Below are positions 9,383 through 17,897 of a stretch of DNA of 64,000 nt, piece after piece. The stretch is from contig LARU01000004.1 in assembly GCA_001274695.2 (NCBI GenBank), positions 744,001 to 808,000 of the forward strand, written 5' to 3'. The notes below the pieces were generated by a model. That model ran no database searches. It worked only from the letters and a program-made list of their open reading frames with translations, and was not told the DNA's origin. How positions within the stretch are numbered: position 1 is the first letter of the stretch; each line of letters opens with the position of its first letter. The stretch comes from Azoarcus sp. PA01. GTDB lineage: Bacteria; Pseudomonadota; Gammaproteobacteria; Burkholderiales; Rhodocyclaceae. Both the position numbers and the translations under genes were made by a program.

Positions 9383-9828
9383 ATGCTCCTCCGGTGTATC
9401 GGTTCGTGGTTTTTGTTTTCCTGCACGATAGGCCTGCGGCAGGCGCCCGACAACACGGCGCGCCGCCTATTTTCGCTTCGATTGATGAATATCAAACAAT
9501 CTACGATATTCACAAATGTCTCTTGCAAGGGACGTCGGAGGAGCGTCGCCCCTGACCCTCGGAAGGCTTTGCAGCAGCACGCGCCCGCAGCCATCCGACG
9601 CCTGACGGATGAATTTGCTGATCTTTTGTTTGACTTGTAACTATTTGTTCGACACGATTCGGAAAATACATTGGCGCAAGAATGGTTATCGCCCCGGCGA
9701 TGCGCCGACAAGAACCGCCACAGCTTTCACCAGGGAGAGCAGCACCATTCATAACAAAGTTCAACTTGCCGATACGCGTCGGACGAGTTGCGACGGGCTT
9801 CGAATCCACATCAAAAAAGGGGAAATCA
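9383..9828. other. Divergent regulatory gap between dctP and porin
   Basis: 446 bp without a gene between two divergent transcription units. It contains a perfect FNR-type box (9482-9495, listed separately) and two TGTTTGAC-like octamers (9627-9634 and, with one change, 9646-9653) in an AT-rich patch. The first octamer includes a -35-like TTGACT. I could not place a convincing -10 for either direction and saw no -24/-12 sigma-54 promoter. Confidence 0.6.
9482..9495. promoter_or_regulatory. FNR/Crp-family box
   Basis: TTGAT-GAAT-ATCAA is a perfect match to the FNR consensus TTGAT-N4-ATCAA. It sits about 100 bp upstream of dctP and 334 bp upstream of the porin. It suggests oxygen-dependent expression of the uptake genes. 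The usual class II spacing to a -10 element is not evident in either direction. Confidence 0.6.
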
Positions 9829-10878
9829 ATGCACAAAAAACGTCTTGCCATAGCGGTCTCGTGTATCGTCGCCGGTCTGGCTTCGGCTTCAGCCGCAGCC
9901 CAGTCGAATGTGACGGTGTATGGCGTGGCTGATGCTTTCATCGGCTACGGCAAGACCGGAGACGCCAAATTCACCGGTGTGCAAAGTGGCGGCTGGGCGG
10001 GTTCGCGCCTCGGCTTCCGCGGCACCGAAGACCTGGGCAACGGGCTCAAGGCGGTGTTCACGCTGGAGTACGGGATCGAGCTCGACCAGAACGCAGGCCT
10101 GGGTGCAGCCCCCAACCTTTCGCGGCAGCAGTTCATCGGCCTGCAGGGCGGCTTCGGCTTCATCGGTCTCGGTCGCCAGTACCACCCGGGCTACTACGTG
10201 TTCAAGTACGACGCCATCGTTCCCGTGCCGATCAGCCCGCAGTTTGCGTTGGCGGCTGCCGCCGGATCGAACCTGGTCGCAGGTGGACCCGCCCGCGTCA
10301 GCAACTCGATCAACTACAAGTCGCCGAACTTCGGCGGCCTGACGCTCAACGCGATCTATGGTTTCAACGAAGTCAACCAAGACGACGACCGCCGGAAAGG
10401 CGACATCGCAGCGATCGGCGCGGAGTACGCAAACGGCCCGCTCGCGATCGGCCTGATTTACAGCCAGGTGGAGGAACACGTCGGCGACGAGGACAAGCGC
10501 GAAGCGTATATCGGCGGTTCTTACGATTTCGGCATGTTCAAGCTCGCCGGCTCATATCAGCGCATCGAGGATGCGACCGCAGCGCAAGACACCGACAACG
10601 TCTGGCATATCGGCGGCACCGTGCCGATCGGCACTTCGGGCAAATTCTCGGTGGGCTACGGCCGCCTGGACGCGGATACGGACGACAGCGACGCCGACTC
10701 GTGGGCGGTGGTGTACGCCCACTCGCTGTCGAAGCGCACGCTCGCCTACGCCGGCTACGGCCACATCAGCAACGACGACGGACGGGCGGTCCGCTCCCCG
10801 TCGTTTGTCAGCGCGGCCAACACTTCGCTCGGCGACACGAGCCGCAACCTGATGATCGGTTTGAACCACTTGTTCTGA
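9829..10878 (+). CDS. Gram-negative general porin
   Basis: 349 residues with a clean signal peptide ending ASAAAQ, then a mature start SNVTVYGVADAF that is typical of betaproteobacterial trimeric porins. Alternating beta-strand pattern, the GSRLGFRGTEDLG block at about 50-62, and a C-terminal Phe (LNHLF) needed for outer-membrane assembly are all visible. It would let small hydrophilic solutes such as aromatic acids cross the outer membrane. It is divergent from the TRAP genes and followed by a good terminator, so it is probably monocistronic. Confidence 0.93.
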   Translation: MHKKRLAIAVSCIVAGLASASAAAQSNVTVYGVADAFIGYGKTGDAKFTGVQSGGWAGSRLGFRGTEDLGNGLKAVFTLEYGIELDQNAGLGAAPNLSRQQFIGLQGGFGFIGLGRQYHPGYYVFKYDAIVPVPISPQFALAAAAGSNLVAGGPARVSNSINYKSPNFGGLTLNAIYGFNEVNQDDDRRKGDIAAIGAEYANGPLAIGLIYSQVEEHVGDEDKREAYIGGSYDFGMFKLAGSYQRIEDATAAQDTDNVWHIGGTVPIGTSGKFSVGYGRLDADTDDSDADSWAVVYAHSLSKRTLAYAGYGHISNDDGRAVRSPSFVSAANTSLGDTSRNLMIGLNHLF

Positions 10879-10898
10879 TCGTCTCCTGACCGGAATCG

Positions 10899-10924
10899 AC
10901 GGGCGCCACGGCGCCCGTTTTCAT
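10899..10924 (+). terminator. Intrinsic terminator after the porin
   Basis: CGGGCGCC-ACG-GCGCCCG followed by TTTTC, 20 bp after the porin stop codon. Confidence 0.8.
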
Positions 10925-11045
10925 TTGCAGTCTCCGCTTCGATGCCCGGACGGGCCAAGCGATCGGGGGATGAGATGGACGCCGAGCTTCGTCGCCGAAG
11001 GTTCGGAAACCGGTTGCCGTTCGAAGGCGTTCATTTCCTTCCGCC

Positions 11046-11079
11046 ATTGTTTGACGTCAAACAATTTGCTCTCTATACT
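11046..11079 (+). promoter_or_regulatory. Promoter with palindromic operator for the AOR gene
   Basis: A -35 TTGACG (11051-11056) and -10 TATACT (11074-11079) are exactly 17 bp apart, 34 bp before the ATG. The -35 lies inside a perfect 20-bp palindrome at 11046-11065, ATTGTTTGACGTCAAACAAT, two back-to-back TGTTTGAC half-sites. This is the layout of repressor control. The same octamer recurs at 9627 and, inverted, at 30393 and 30406. Confidence 0.7.
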
Positions 11080-11112
11080 TCGAACCACCCCTTGATTGCC
11101 ACGGACACGCCA

Positions 11113-13437
11113 ATGAATATCAGGACGAAGGTCGAGCAGTTGTGCGCCAGAATGCATGACGCGCCGCAGTTCCCGACGCAGGGCCTGACCCTGTTCGTCG
11201 ATCTCGAACGCCGCGAGACGCGCCGCAAATACCTGCCGCGCGACGTGCTGCAGACGTTCCTCGGCGGCCGCGGCGCGAACATGTACCTGCTCTACAACCT
11301 GCTGCAGGAAGAACGCGACGCCCTCGACCCCGAAGTGCCGCTGATCTTCGGCGCGGGCACGCTCACCGGCGACATGCCGGCCGCGACGCGGGGCAACTTC
11401 ACCAGCCGCTCCCCCGAAAGCGACGCGATCCTCGACACCAACGGCGGCGATTACTTCCCGTCCTTCGTCAAGCGCCACGGCTACGACCACATCGTGCTGT
11501 ACGGCCTGGCACCGCAATGGACGCTGCTGCGCATCGCGCACGACGAAGTCCAGTTCCTCGACGCGACGCCTTACGTCGGCCTCGACAACCTCGAGATCCC
11601 CGGCGCGATCGAGCGCGACTTCGACTGCACCGAACGCAAGGACATGGCGCTCGCCCGCATCACGAGCGCTGGCGAAAACCTCGCGCTGTGCAGCGGCATC
11701 ATGGGCGGCATCAAGGCGATCTGGGCGCGTGGCGGCGGCGGCGCGAAAATGGGCGCCTTGCGCCTGAAAGCGATCATGGTGCACGGCAAGCCGGACGAAG
11801 CGCCCAAGGTCGCCGAACTCAAGGCGCACAACAAGGTGATCGGCAAGAAGATCACGTCCACATCGGTGATCAAGAATGCGCTCAAGCAGGTCGGTACGCC
11901 GTTCCTGTACAAGCCTTCCCGCGTGCTCGGCGCACTCGGCACGATGAACAACCAGAAGACCGCGTGGCACGAGACGCTCGACGCCGACAACTTCGATCCC
12001 TACCGCCCGGGCATGGACGGCTGCTTCAAGTGCCCGGTGCATTGCCGCAACCTCAACGACATGACCCCCGAAGGCAAGGGCGGCTGGGGCTCGGCAGCAC
12101 TGAAAGGCCTCAAGGGCAACGCCAGCTACGACAAGGCGCAGGCCGACGTCGAACACGGCAAGCAGCGCACCTATAACGGCATCCGCGGCGACGGCAAGTT
12201 CGACCAGTACGACAAGGGCGACGGCCCGGAGTACGTCACCGTCGGCAAGTTCGGCCCGATGATCGGCCTGAAGGAGCCGGAGCACATCCTGCGCCTGAAC
12301 AACATCCTCAACGACCTCGGTCTCGACTCGGCCTCGACCGGCAGCGCGATCGCGTGGGCGATGGAACTGTGGCAGCGCGGCATCATCGACGCCAGTCACA
12401 CCGGCGGCCTCGACCTGTCGTGGGGCAACTACGACACGGTCGAGAAGCTCCTCTTCATGACCGCGAAGCGCGAAGGCTTCGGCGACACGATCGCGGACTC
12501 GTCGCGCGCCGTCGAGCGCGGCAAGTACCCGAAGGAAGCGCTCGATTACCGCATGGCGGTCAAGGGCCTGTTCCAGTCCGACCCGCACGACGCGCGCATC
12601 CTCAAGGCGTTCGCGCTCGGGCTGTCGGTCGCGACCCGCGGCATGGACCACCTCAGGAACCGCGTCACGCTCGAAATCAACGCGCGCATCAATGATGACG
12701 CCGCATTCAAGACGCAGCTCTATGGCGGCGCCGTCGCGCCCGAACCAAACGGCTACGGCGGCAAGGAGTTCGCCGTGCGCCGCTGCGAAAACACGTTCGC
12801 CGTCGGCGACTCCGTCGGCATGTGCCGGTTCAACACCAAGCTGTTCAACTCGCCGACGACGCCGGACTGCAGCGACTTCGCGACACAGGTGTCGACGGCC
12901 ACCGAGGTGACGCTCAGCGCCGATGAGCTCAACGAGATCGGACGCAACATCACCGGCATCGAGCGGCTGCTGAACTTCCGCTTCGGCCTGCGCGCGAAGG
13001 ACGACACGCTGCCGCGGCGCTGGTTCGACGAGGAAATCGAAGTCGGTCCGTTCAAGGGCGAGAAAGTCGATCGCAAGGAGTTCGAAGCGATGAAGTCGCG
13101 CTTCTACACGCTCACCGGACTGAACGCCGAAGGCGTGCCGAGTGCCGACTGGCACCAGCAGCTCGCCCGCACAATGACCGGCTTTGCGGTCCGCGTCGAA
13201 CTGCCGAAGGCGATTCCGGGTGCGCCGGACAAGCACATCGTCATCGACGAGCCGGTGTCGAACGTGATCGCGCTGCGCGAGGCCCTGCGCCGGCGGTTCC
13301 CGGAAGCGCAGGAGGAACTCGGCGACCATTCGTGGAATGTCGCGGTCAATGGCCGCATGGTGCTGTCGGGCGAGCGCGAGACCGCGTTGAACGACGGCGA
13401 CCAAGTGACCCTGGTGCCAATCATCGCCGGCGGCTGA
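11113..13437 (+). CDS. Tungsten aldehyde:ferredoxin oxidoreductase family protein with C-terminal MoaD/ThiS domain
   Basis: A 774-residue protein. The first ~680 residues are the AOR fold: an N-terminal domain with FLGGRGANMYLLYN, then the cluster motif C304-X2-C307-X3-C311 with a fourth likely ligand C586 in PTTPDC. Such enzymes oxidise aldehydes to acids, or run in reverse, using a tungsto-bispyranopterin and a [4Fe-4S] cluster with ferredoxin. Ordinary AORs are about 605-620 residues. Here about 85 extra C-terminal residues look like a MoaD/ThiS beta-grasp fold (VSNVIALREALRRRF...VTLVPIIAGG) ending in the Gly-Gly that carries sulfur during pterin cofactor synthesis. The substrate is unknown; context suggests an aromatic aldehyde. 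It stands alone behind its own promoter and terminator, and no partner subunit gene is adjacent. The ATG at 11113 follows the promoter; upstream in-frame codons are not plausible starts. Confidence 0.88.
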   Translation: MNIRTKVEQLCARMHDAPQFPTQGLTLFVDLERRETRRKYLPRDVLQTFLGGRGANMYLLYNLLQEERDALDPEVPLIFGAGTLTGDMPAATRGNFTSRSPESDAILDTNGGDYFPSFVKRHGYDHIVLYGLAPQWTLLRIAHDEVQFLDATPYVGLDNLEIPGAIERDFDCTERKDMALARITSAGENLALCSGIMGGIKAIWARGGGGAKMGALRLKAIMVHGKPDEAPKVAELKAHNKVIGKKITSTSVIKNALKQVGTPFLYKPSRVLGALGTMNNQKTAWHETLDADNFDPYRPGMDGCFKCPVHCRNLNDMTPEGKGGWGSAALKGLKGNASYDKAQADVEHGKQRTYNGIRGDGKFDQYDKGDGPEYVTVGKFGPMIGLKEPEHILRLNNILNDLGLDSASTGSAIAWAMELWQRGIIDASHTGGLDLSWGNYDTVEKLLFMTAKREGFGDTIADSSRAVERGKYPKEALDYRMAVKGLFQSDPHDARILKAFALGLSVATRGMDHLRNRVTLEINARINDDAAFKTQLYGGAVAPEPNGYGGKEFAVRRCENTFAVGDSVGMCRFNTKLFNSPTTPDCSDFATQVSTATEVTLSADELNEIGRNITGIERLLNFRFGLRAKDDTLPRRWFDEEIEVGPFKGEKVDRKEFEAMKSRFYTLTGLNAEGVPSADWHQQLARTMTGFAVRVELPKAIPGAPDKHIVIDEPVSNVIALREALRRRFPEAQEELGDHSWNVAVNGRMVLSGERETALNDGDQVTLVPIIAGG

Positions 13438-13487
13438 GCCCACGCCCTGGGCCGCCGATCGCCGCGGCCGGACCATAAAGAGCGCCA

Positions 13488-13521
13488 CAGCGCCCCGCCA
13501 GCAACGGGGCGCTGCGCTTTT
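13488..13521 (+). terminator. Intrinsic terminator after the AOR gene
   Basis: CAGCGCCCCG / CGGGGCGCTG stem with a 7-base loop, then CGCTTTT, about 50 bp after the stop codon. Confidence 0.75.
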
Positions 13522-13659
13522 GGGGGCCCGGATCGGCGAGGCCCCGCGTTGCCCATCCCGCCTGCTGTCACCACCCCACCTTTACCGATCGCGCCACTGC
13601 GGGTTCGTTGTCTATGATCAGACAAACGGCCCTGCCGACATCGCGAAGGAGACGGAATC

Positions 13660-14382
13660 ATGCAGACGAAAGACGACATCGTGCGCCGGGTTCTTGCCGC
13701 ACTCGAGCGCGGAGCGCATATCGATCCGGTCCTTCATCCGCTCGACGTGAGCGTTGCGACGGGCGTCGTGACCTTGTCAGGCGAGGTGCCGGGAATCGCG
13801 AGCAAGCGACGCGCGGTTACAGCCGCCACCGCGGTCGAGGGGGTGCAGACAGTCATCGATCGGCTGCGGATTGCCCCGGCCGCGGAAGCAGCCGACGGCG
13901 CGATCCGCGACGCGGCGTGCAAACGGATTTCGCGGGACGTCGATTTCTCCAACTGCACGCTGCGGGTCCTGAGTTCGGGCCGCATGGAAGTGCTGCGCGA
14001 CGCGAGTGTCGATCCGAGCGGCGCGATCGACATCGCCGTCGAGGATGGCGTGATCACGCTGAGCGGCCACGTCATCAGTCTGTCCCACAAACGCCTGGCG
14101 GGCGTGCTGGCGTGGTGGGCGCGAGGTTGCCGCGACGTGGACAACGCGCTCGAAATCAGGCCTCCCGAAGAGGACAATGACGAGGAAGTCGTCGAAGCGA
14201 CGCGCCTCGTGCTCGAAACCGACCCGCTCGTGCATGCGGAGCAGATCGCCGTCGGCAGTCGCGATTTCGTCGTCACGCTCAAGGGCGTCGTCTCGTCGGA
14301 CGACGAACGCCAGCGCGCCGAACTGGACGCGTGGTTCCTGCACGGTGTCAGGGGCGTGATCAACGAAATCGAGGTACGCTGA
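13660..14382 (+). CDS. Protein with three BON domains
   Basis: 240 residues without a signal peptide. Three BON-type modules can be seen, each with the pattern of a V-x-x-G-x-V-T-L-x-G-x-V strand pair: about 27-70 (TGVVTLSGEVPG), 118-160 (DGVITLSGHVIS) and 195-240 (FVVTLKGVVSS). BON domains usually bind phospholipid or other partners in stress-protective proteins such as OsmY, but cytoplasmic multi-BON proteins of unknown role also exist. A good AAGGAG site precedes the ATG. The Hsp15 gene follows 82 bp downstream, so the two may share a stress-related transcript. Confidence 0.82.
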   Translation: MQTKDDIVRRVLAALERGAHIDPVLHPLDVSVATGVVTLSGEVPGIASKRRAVTAATAVEGVQTVIDRLRIAPAAEAADGAIRDAACKRISRDVDFSNCTLRVLSSGRMEVLRDASVDPSGAIDIAVEDGVITLSGHVISLSHKRLAGVLAWWARGCRDVDNALEIRPPEEDNDEEVVEATRLVLETDPLVHAEQIAVGSRDFVVTLKGVVSSDDERQRAELDAWFLHGVRGVINEIEVR

Positions 14383-14464
14383 ACCGGCCACCCGCCCGCT
14401 CGTCTGCCCGGCCCGCCGCGGTCGGGGCACCGCTCGATAACCCTCAGGAAATACACGTTTCAGC

Positions 14465-14863
14465 ATGGCCAACGCCGAAAACACCGAGCGCATGCGCCTC
14501 GACAAATGGCTGTGGGCGGCGCGCTTCTACAAGACACGCTCGCTCGCGAGCCAGTCCGTCGAGGCCGGCCACGTCAGGCTCAACGGTCACGCCGTCAAGC
14601 CCGCTCGCGACGTGCGCCCGGGCGACACGCTCGAGATCGTCACGGGCGATGCCCACTGGTCAGTCGTCGTACGCGGCCTCAACGAGCAGCGTCGTCCGGC
14701 GCCGGAAGCACGCGAACTGTACGAGGAGACTGCCGAAAGCAGCGAACGGCGCGCGGCGGAAAAGGAAAGCCGCCGGCTCGCGCCGGTGCCGGGCAGCGAT
14801 CTGCGCGGGCGTCCGACGAAGAAGGCGCGGCGGCAGATCAGGGGGTTCAACGAAGGCGGATGA
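14465..14863 (+). CDS. hslR: Heat shock protein 15, S4 RNA-binding
   Basis: 132 residues. The S4 domain (about 8-70: RMRLDKWLWAARFYKTRSLA then VRLNGHAVKPARDVRPGD) is the hallmark of Hsp15. The C-terminus is a basic tail rich in Arg/Lys. Hsp15 binds 50S subunits carrying a stalled nascent chain and helps recycle them after heat shock. It converges with the thioredoxin-like gene with only 12 bp between the stop codons. Confidence 0.92.
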   Translation: MANAENTERMRLDKWLWAARFYKTRSLASQSVEAGHVRLNGHAVKPARDVRPGDTLEIVTGDAHWSVVVRGLNEQRRPAPEARELYEETAESSERRAAEKESRRLAPVPGSDLRGRPTKKARRQIRGFNEGG

Positions 14864-14875
14864 AGGCGGCGCGCC

Positions 14876-15208
14876 TCACGCGTCCGTGTCGATGCGCCCG
14901 AGCGCCTCCGCGATCGCTTCCGCATTCGCAGGGCGGACCAGGCGGGCGACCTCCTTTCCGTCTTTCAGGAAGATCAGCGTCGGCCACAGCTTGACGCCGA
15001 ACGAGCGGCCGAGCTTGCGCCCCTTGCCGTCTTCGACCCTGATATGCCGCACCTGCGGATGGCGGGCGAACGCAGTGGCAATCAGCGGCTGCGCCGCCTG
15101 GCAGTACCCGCACCAGTTCGCGCCGAACTCGACGACCGCAGGCTCCTGCAGCGCATCGATCTCGGCGCGCTCGGGCGCAGTCGCGGAATAGGCAGTGTTC
15201 GTCGTCAT
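14876..15208 (-). CDS. Thioredoxin-like protein
   Basis: 110 residues with one thioredoxin fold and the active site W-C-G-Y-C, an unusual CGYC instead of CGPC. The cis-Pro is in LWPTLIF and the C-terminal helix is short. It has no signal peptide, so it acts in the cytoplasm, probably as a general disulfide reductase or thiol mixed-disulfide enzyme. It lies 140 bp downstream of the TonB receptor gene but beyond a strong terminator, so it is likely transcribed separately. Confidence 0.85.
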   Translation of the reverse strand: MTTNTAYSATAPERAEIDALQEPAVVEFGANWCGYCQAAQPLIATAFARHPQVRHIRVEDGKGRKLGRSFGVKLWPTLIFLKDGKEVARLVRPANAEAIAEALGRIDTDA

Positions 15209-15248
15209 GGCATTTCCTTCCGGCAAAGTCTGGTGGCGGAAAGGTATC

Positions 15249-15288
15249 AAAAAACGGGCCCGAGGGCTCGCGAAAGCCGTCGGGCCCG
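15249..15288 (-). terminator. Strong intrinsic terminator after the TonB receptor
   Basis: On the minus strand a long GC stem (CGGGCCCGACGGCT...AGCCCTCGGGCCCG) is followed by TTTTTT. It lies between the receptor stop (15348) and the thioredoxin-like start. Confidence 0.85.
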
Positions 15289-15347
15289 CTTGGGCCGCTC
15301 TTCCGCGGGCTTTTGCACGTCGCATCAGCCCGCGGAAGGATCAGTTT

Positions 15348-17447
15348 TCAGAACGCCGTGCTCAGCGTCAGACGCGCATTGAGAGGCGCTCCCGGGCTGA
15401 TGTTGTTGTCGCTGTGCGCAGTCGGGAAGTATTCCTTGTCGGTGATGTTCTCGACGTTGAGCGCGATCCGGGTCTTGCGGTCGTTGAAGGTGTAGTAGAC
15501 CGCGCCGTCGACGCGGGTGAACGACGGCAGTTTCACGCTGTTCGTGAAGGACGTGTAGCTCGACGACTGATTGATCACGCCGAGACCGACGCCCCAGCCC
15601 TGCCCGAGGTCGAAGCGGTTCCAGATCGAGGTCATGTGATCGGGAACGAGCCCGACCTTGCGTCCTTTCGGCGCACTGGAGGTTGATTTCGTGATCTCGG
15701 AGTCGAGGTTCGCGTAGCCGGCGAAAACTTGCCACCACGGCGTCACCTGGCCCTGCAGACCGATTTCGAAGCCTTCGGTGCGCTGCTCGCCGGTCTGCAC
15801 GAAGAAGCCCGGGTTCAGCGGGTCGGCGGCACGCACGTCCTCGCGATCGAGGCGGAACACCGCCGCCGACAACGTCAGCTCGGCCACGACATCCCAGCGC
15901 GCGCCGAGTTCGTAGTTGATGGCCTTCTCGGGCTTGAGGTCCTCGGTGGTGGGTGAGAGGCTCAGCTGTTCGCCGGCGGGCAGGAAAGAGTAGCTGTAGC
16001 TCGCGTAGTAGGTCTGCGTCGCCGTCGGCGTCCAGATCAGCCCGAAACGCGGGCTGACTTCCTCATCGGTGGTCGACAGGTCAGTAGGATTCGCCCGCTT
16101 GTCGTTGAAATCGACTTCGAACTTGTCGTAGCGCAGGCCCGCGAGCACTTTCCACTGCTCGTTCAGCGCAATCTGGTCCTGCAGGTAGGCGGCGTAAGTA
16201 TTCGACTCGACGTTGTTGTTCGCGTCGCCCGCAGTCGGGATGAAACTGATCGCCGTCCCGAACGGATTGCTCGCCGGCACGGTATTGGTGCCGGGGGCGA
16301 ACTGACCGCTCTTGCGTCGGCTGTCACTGTCCTGATAGCCGAGTTCGATACCGGCGAGCAGCGTGTGCTGCAGGCCACCGGTCGCGAACTTGGTCGTCAG
16401 GTCGGTCTGGTTGAAGACGTTCAGCCGGTCGTTCGAGTTGTTGTAGGCGGAGAGCGTGAGCGTTCCTCCGCCACTGATTGCGCTGCCCGCGAAGACGTTC
16501 TGGTAGAACTTGTCGTACTGCGCCGCGCGGAAGCTGTTTCGCAACTGCACGCCGCCGAAGTCATGTTCGAGGACTGCGGTGAGCGCATCCACTCCGGTGC
16601 GCGATTCGCTCTGGTCGGCGTTGCCGAAGAAGCGGCTCTCGCTGTCGTCGAACGGCCGGCCGTTGCGCGACGGCACGCCACGGTCGGCGGTGCGCTCGTC
16701 GCGGAAATGCTCGAAGCCGAGCGTCAGCGCGGTGGCGCCCCCCGGCGTGAACGTGATCGTCGGATTGATGCCATAGCGCTCGAGGTCGACGCCGTCGCGG
16801 AAGCTGTTGGCTTTTTCCGCCATCGCGTTCAGGCGCCACGCCGCCCCGTCGTTGATCTTTTCGCCGACGTCGACCGTGCCGCGCAGCTGATCCCAGCTGC
16901 CGACGGTGAGGCTGGCTTCACCGACATGGCCGAATACCGGCCGCTTCGTCACGCGGTTGACCACTCCGCCGGCGCCGCCGCGGCCGAACACCATGCCGCC
17001 GGGGCCCTTCAGCACTTCGACCCGCTCGAGGTTATAGACGTCACGGAAGATCTGCGCATCGTCGCGAATGCCGTTGACGAAGAAGTCGGCCGTCGTGTTG
17101 TTGCCGCGGATGACCATCTGGTCACGGTTGCCTTCACCCTGCGCCACCGTTACGCCCGGCACGTAGCGCAACACGTCGGACATGCCGCGCATCGCCTGGT
17201 CCTGGATCACTTCTCCCGGCACGACGGTGATCGACGCCGGCACTTCCTTCAACGGCGTGTCGGTCTTGGTGAACGTGGCCGAACGCGTCGCACGGTAGCC
17301 CTCGACCGGTCCGTCGGCCCGCTCGGCTTCGCCCTTGACGACAACCGGGACCAGCACCGCGTCGGCGGCATGCACAGCGACATGAGCACCGCCGAGCGCG
17401 GCGAACACCGCCACTGCCGCGGGCTTCATGCGGATCTTGAACGACAT
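15348..17447 (-). CDS. TonB-dependent siderophore receptor
   Basis: 699 residues. The signal peptide ends near HAAD, a plug domain (about 45-160) contains the VERVEVLKGPGGMVFGRGGAGGVVNRVTK-type segment, and a 22-stranded barrel follows, ending LTLSTAF with the C-terminal Phe. The order and motifs match the FhuE/FepA-like ferric-siderophore receptor family; which siderophore it takes cannot be read from sequence. It imports ferric siderophore using TonB-ExbBD energy. An inverted repeat at 17619-17655 resembling a Fur site and a strong downstream terminator suggest a single-gene, iron-repressed unit. Confidence 0.92.
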   Translation of the reverse strand: MSFKIRMKPAAVAVFAALGGAHVAVHAADAVLVPVVVKGEAERADGPVEGYRATRSATFTKTDTPLKEVPASITVVPGEVIQDQAMRGMSDVLRYVPGVTVAQGEGNRDQMVIRGNNTTADFFVNGIRDDAQIFRDVYNLERVEVLKGPGGMVFGRGGAGGVVNRVTKRPVFGHVGEASLTVGSWDQLRGTVDVGEKINDGAAWRLNAMAEKANSFRDGVDLERYGINPTITFTPGGATALTLGFEHFRDERTADRGVPSRNGRPFDDSESRFFGNADQSESRTGVDALTAVLEHDFGGVQLRNSFRAAQYDKFYQNVFAGSAISGGGTLTLSAYNNSNDRLNVFNQTDLTTKFATGGLQHTLLAGIELGYQDSDSRRKSGQFAPGTNTVPASNPFGTAISFIPTAGDANNNVESNTYAAYLQDQIALNEQWKVLAGLRYDKFEVDFNDKRANPTDLSTTDEEVSPRFGLIWTPTATQTYYASYSYSFLPAGEQLSLSPTTEDLKPEKAINYELGARWDVVAELTLSAAVFRLDREDVRAADPLNPGFFVQTGEQRTEGFEIGLQGQVTPWWQVFAGYANLDSEITKSTSSAPKGRKVGLVPDHMTSIWNRFDLGQGWGVGLGVINQSSSYTSFTNSVKLPSFTRVDGAVYYTFNDRKTRIALNVENITDKEYFPTAHSDNNISPGAPLNARLTLSTAF

Positions 17448-17544
17448 CTATCTTGCTCCTTCGTGAATCCTGGCTGGCTCGGAGAGATGTCGCCTGGCTT
17501 GCCGTTGACTGGGAAATTTGCGCCATTAACCCCGCCACCGAATA

Positions 17545-17567
17545 CCGTTCGGGCTCAGGGCGGACGG
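17545..17567. repeat. Dispersed palindromic repeat, short copy
   Basis: CCGTTCGGGCTCAGGG followed by CGGACGG: only the outer arms of the repeat at 6246-6330 remain, fused without the central part. It lies upstream of the TonB receptor gene. Confidence 0.6.
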
Positions 17568-17618
17568 TGGTATTTCGATTGCCGCCTTGACGAATGATGT
17601 CGGGCGTGAGGGCGTGAA

Positions 17619-17655
17619 TGAGAACGCTTCGCATCATAAACGGGAAGCATTCTCA
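17619..17655. promoter_or_regulatory. Fur-box-like inverted repeat
   Basis: TGAGAACGCTTC and GAAGCATTCTCA form an inverted repeat (one mismatch) around a 13-bp AT-richer centre, 172 bp before the receptor ATG. Fur sites in this group often read as TGAGAAT-type half-sites. The rest of the gap 17448-17897 holds no gene I can support. Confidence 0.45.
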
Positions 17656-17897
17656 GTGACAAGTGGTTTCAATTGAGCGTCATCGCGACACCCACACCCT
17701 CGCTGACTTTGCGGCAGCGCGGTTTCGGGGCTGATCACGCTACGGGGCGCAGGGAATTGGCGGAGCTGAGAAAAGCGGACCCGCGCGTGCAAGCGGCGCG
17801 GCAGACCGCAGCAGAAGCGTTTCAGGCGCTGTGGAGCGGGTTCCGGCTCGCTATGGTGCGCAAACGCCGCCGTGCGATCCGAGTATCGGGTGTCCGC

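Noticed and set aside
9383..9828. Sigma-54 promoter for TRAP or porin
   Set aside because: An NtrC-type regulator is nearby, so I looked for TGGCAC-N5-TTGC on both strands. The best strings (for example near 9525 and 9672) lack the invariant GG or GC.
11113..13437. AOR-family gene read as BamB of class II benzoyl-CoA reductase
   Set aside because: BamB needs BamC-I partners, none of which is here, and the class I BzdNOPQ reductase is present; the MoaD-like tail is also not a BamB feature.
10921..13488. 855-residue minus-strand ORF
   Set aside because: Antisense to the AOR gene; no domain is recognisable and it covers the promoter and terminator of that gene.
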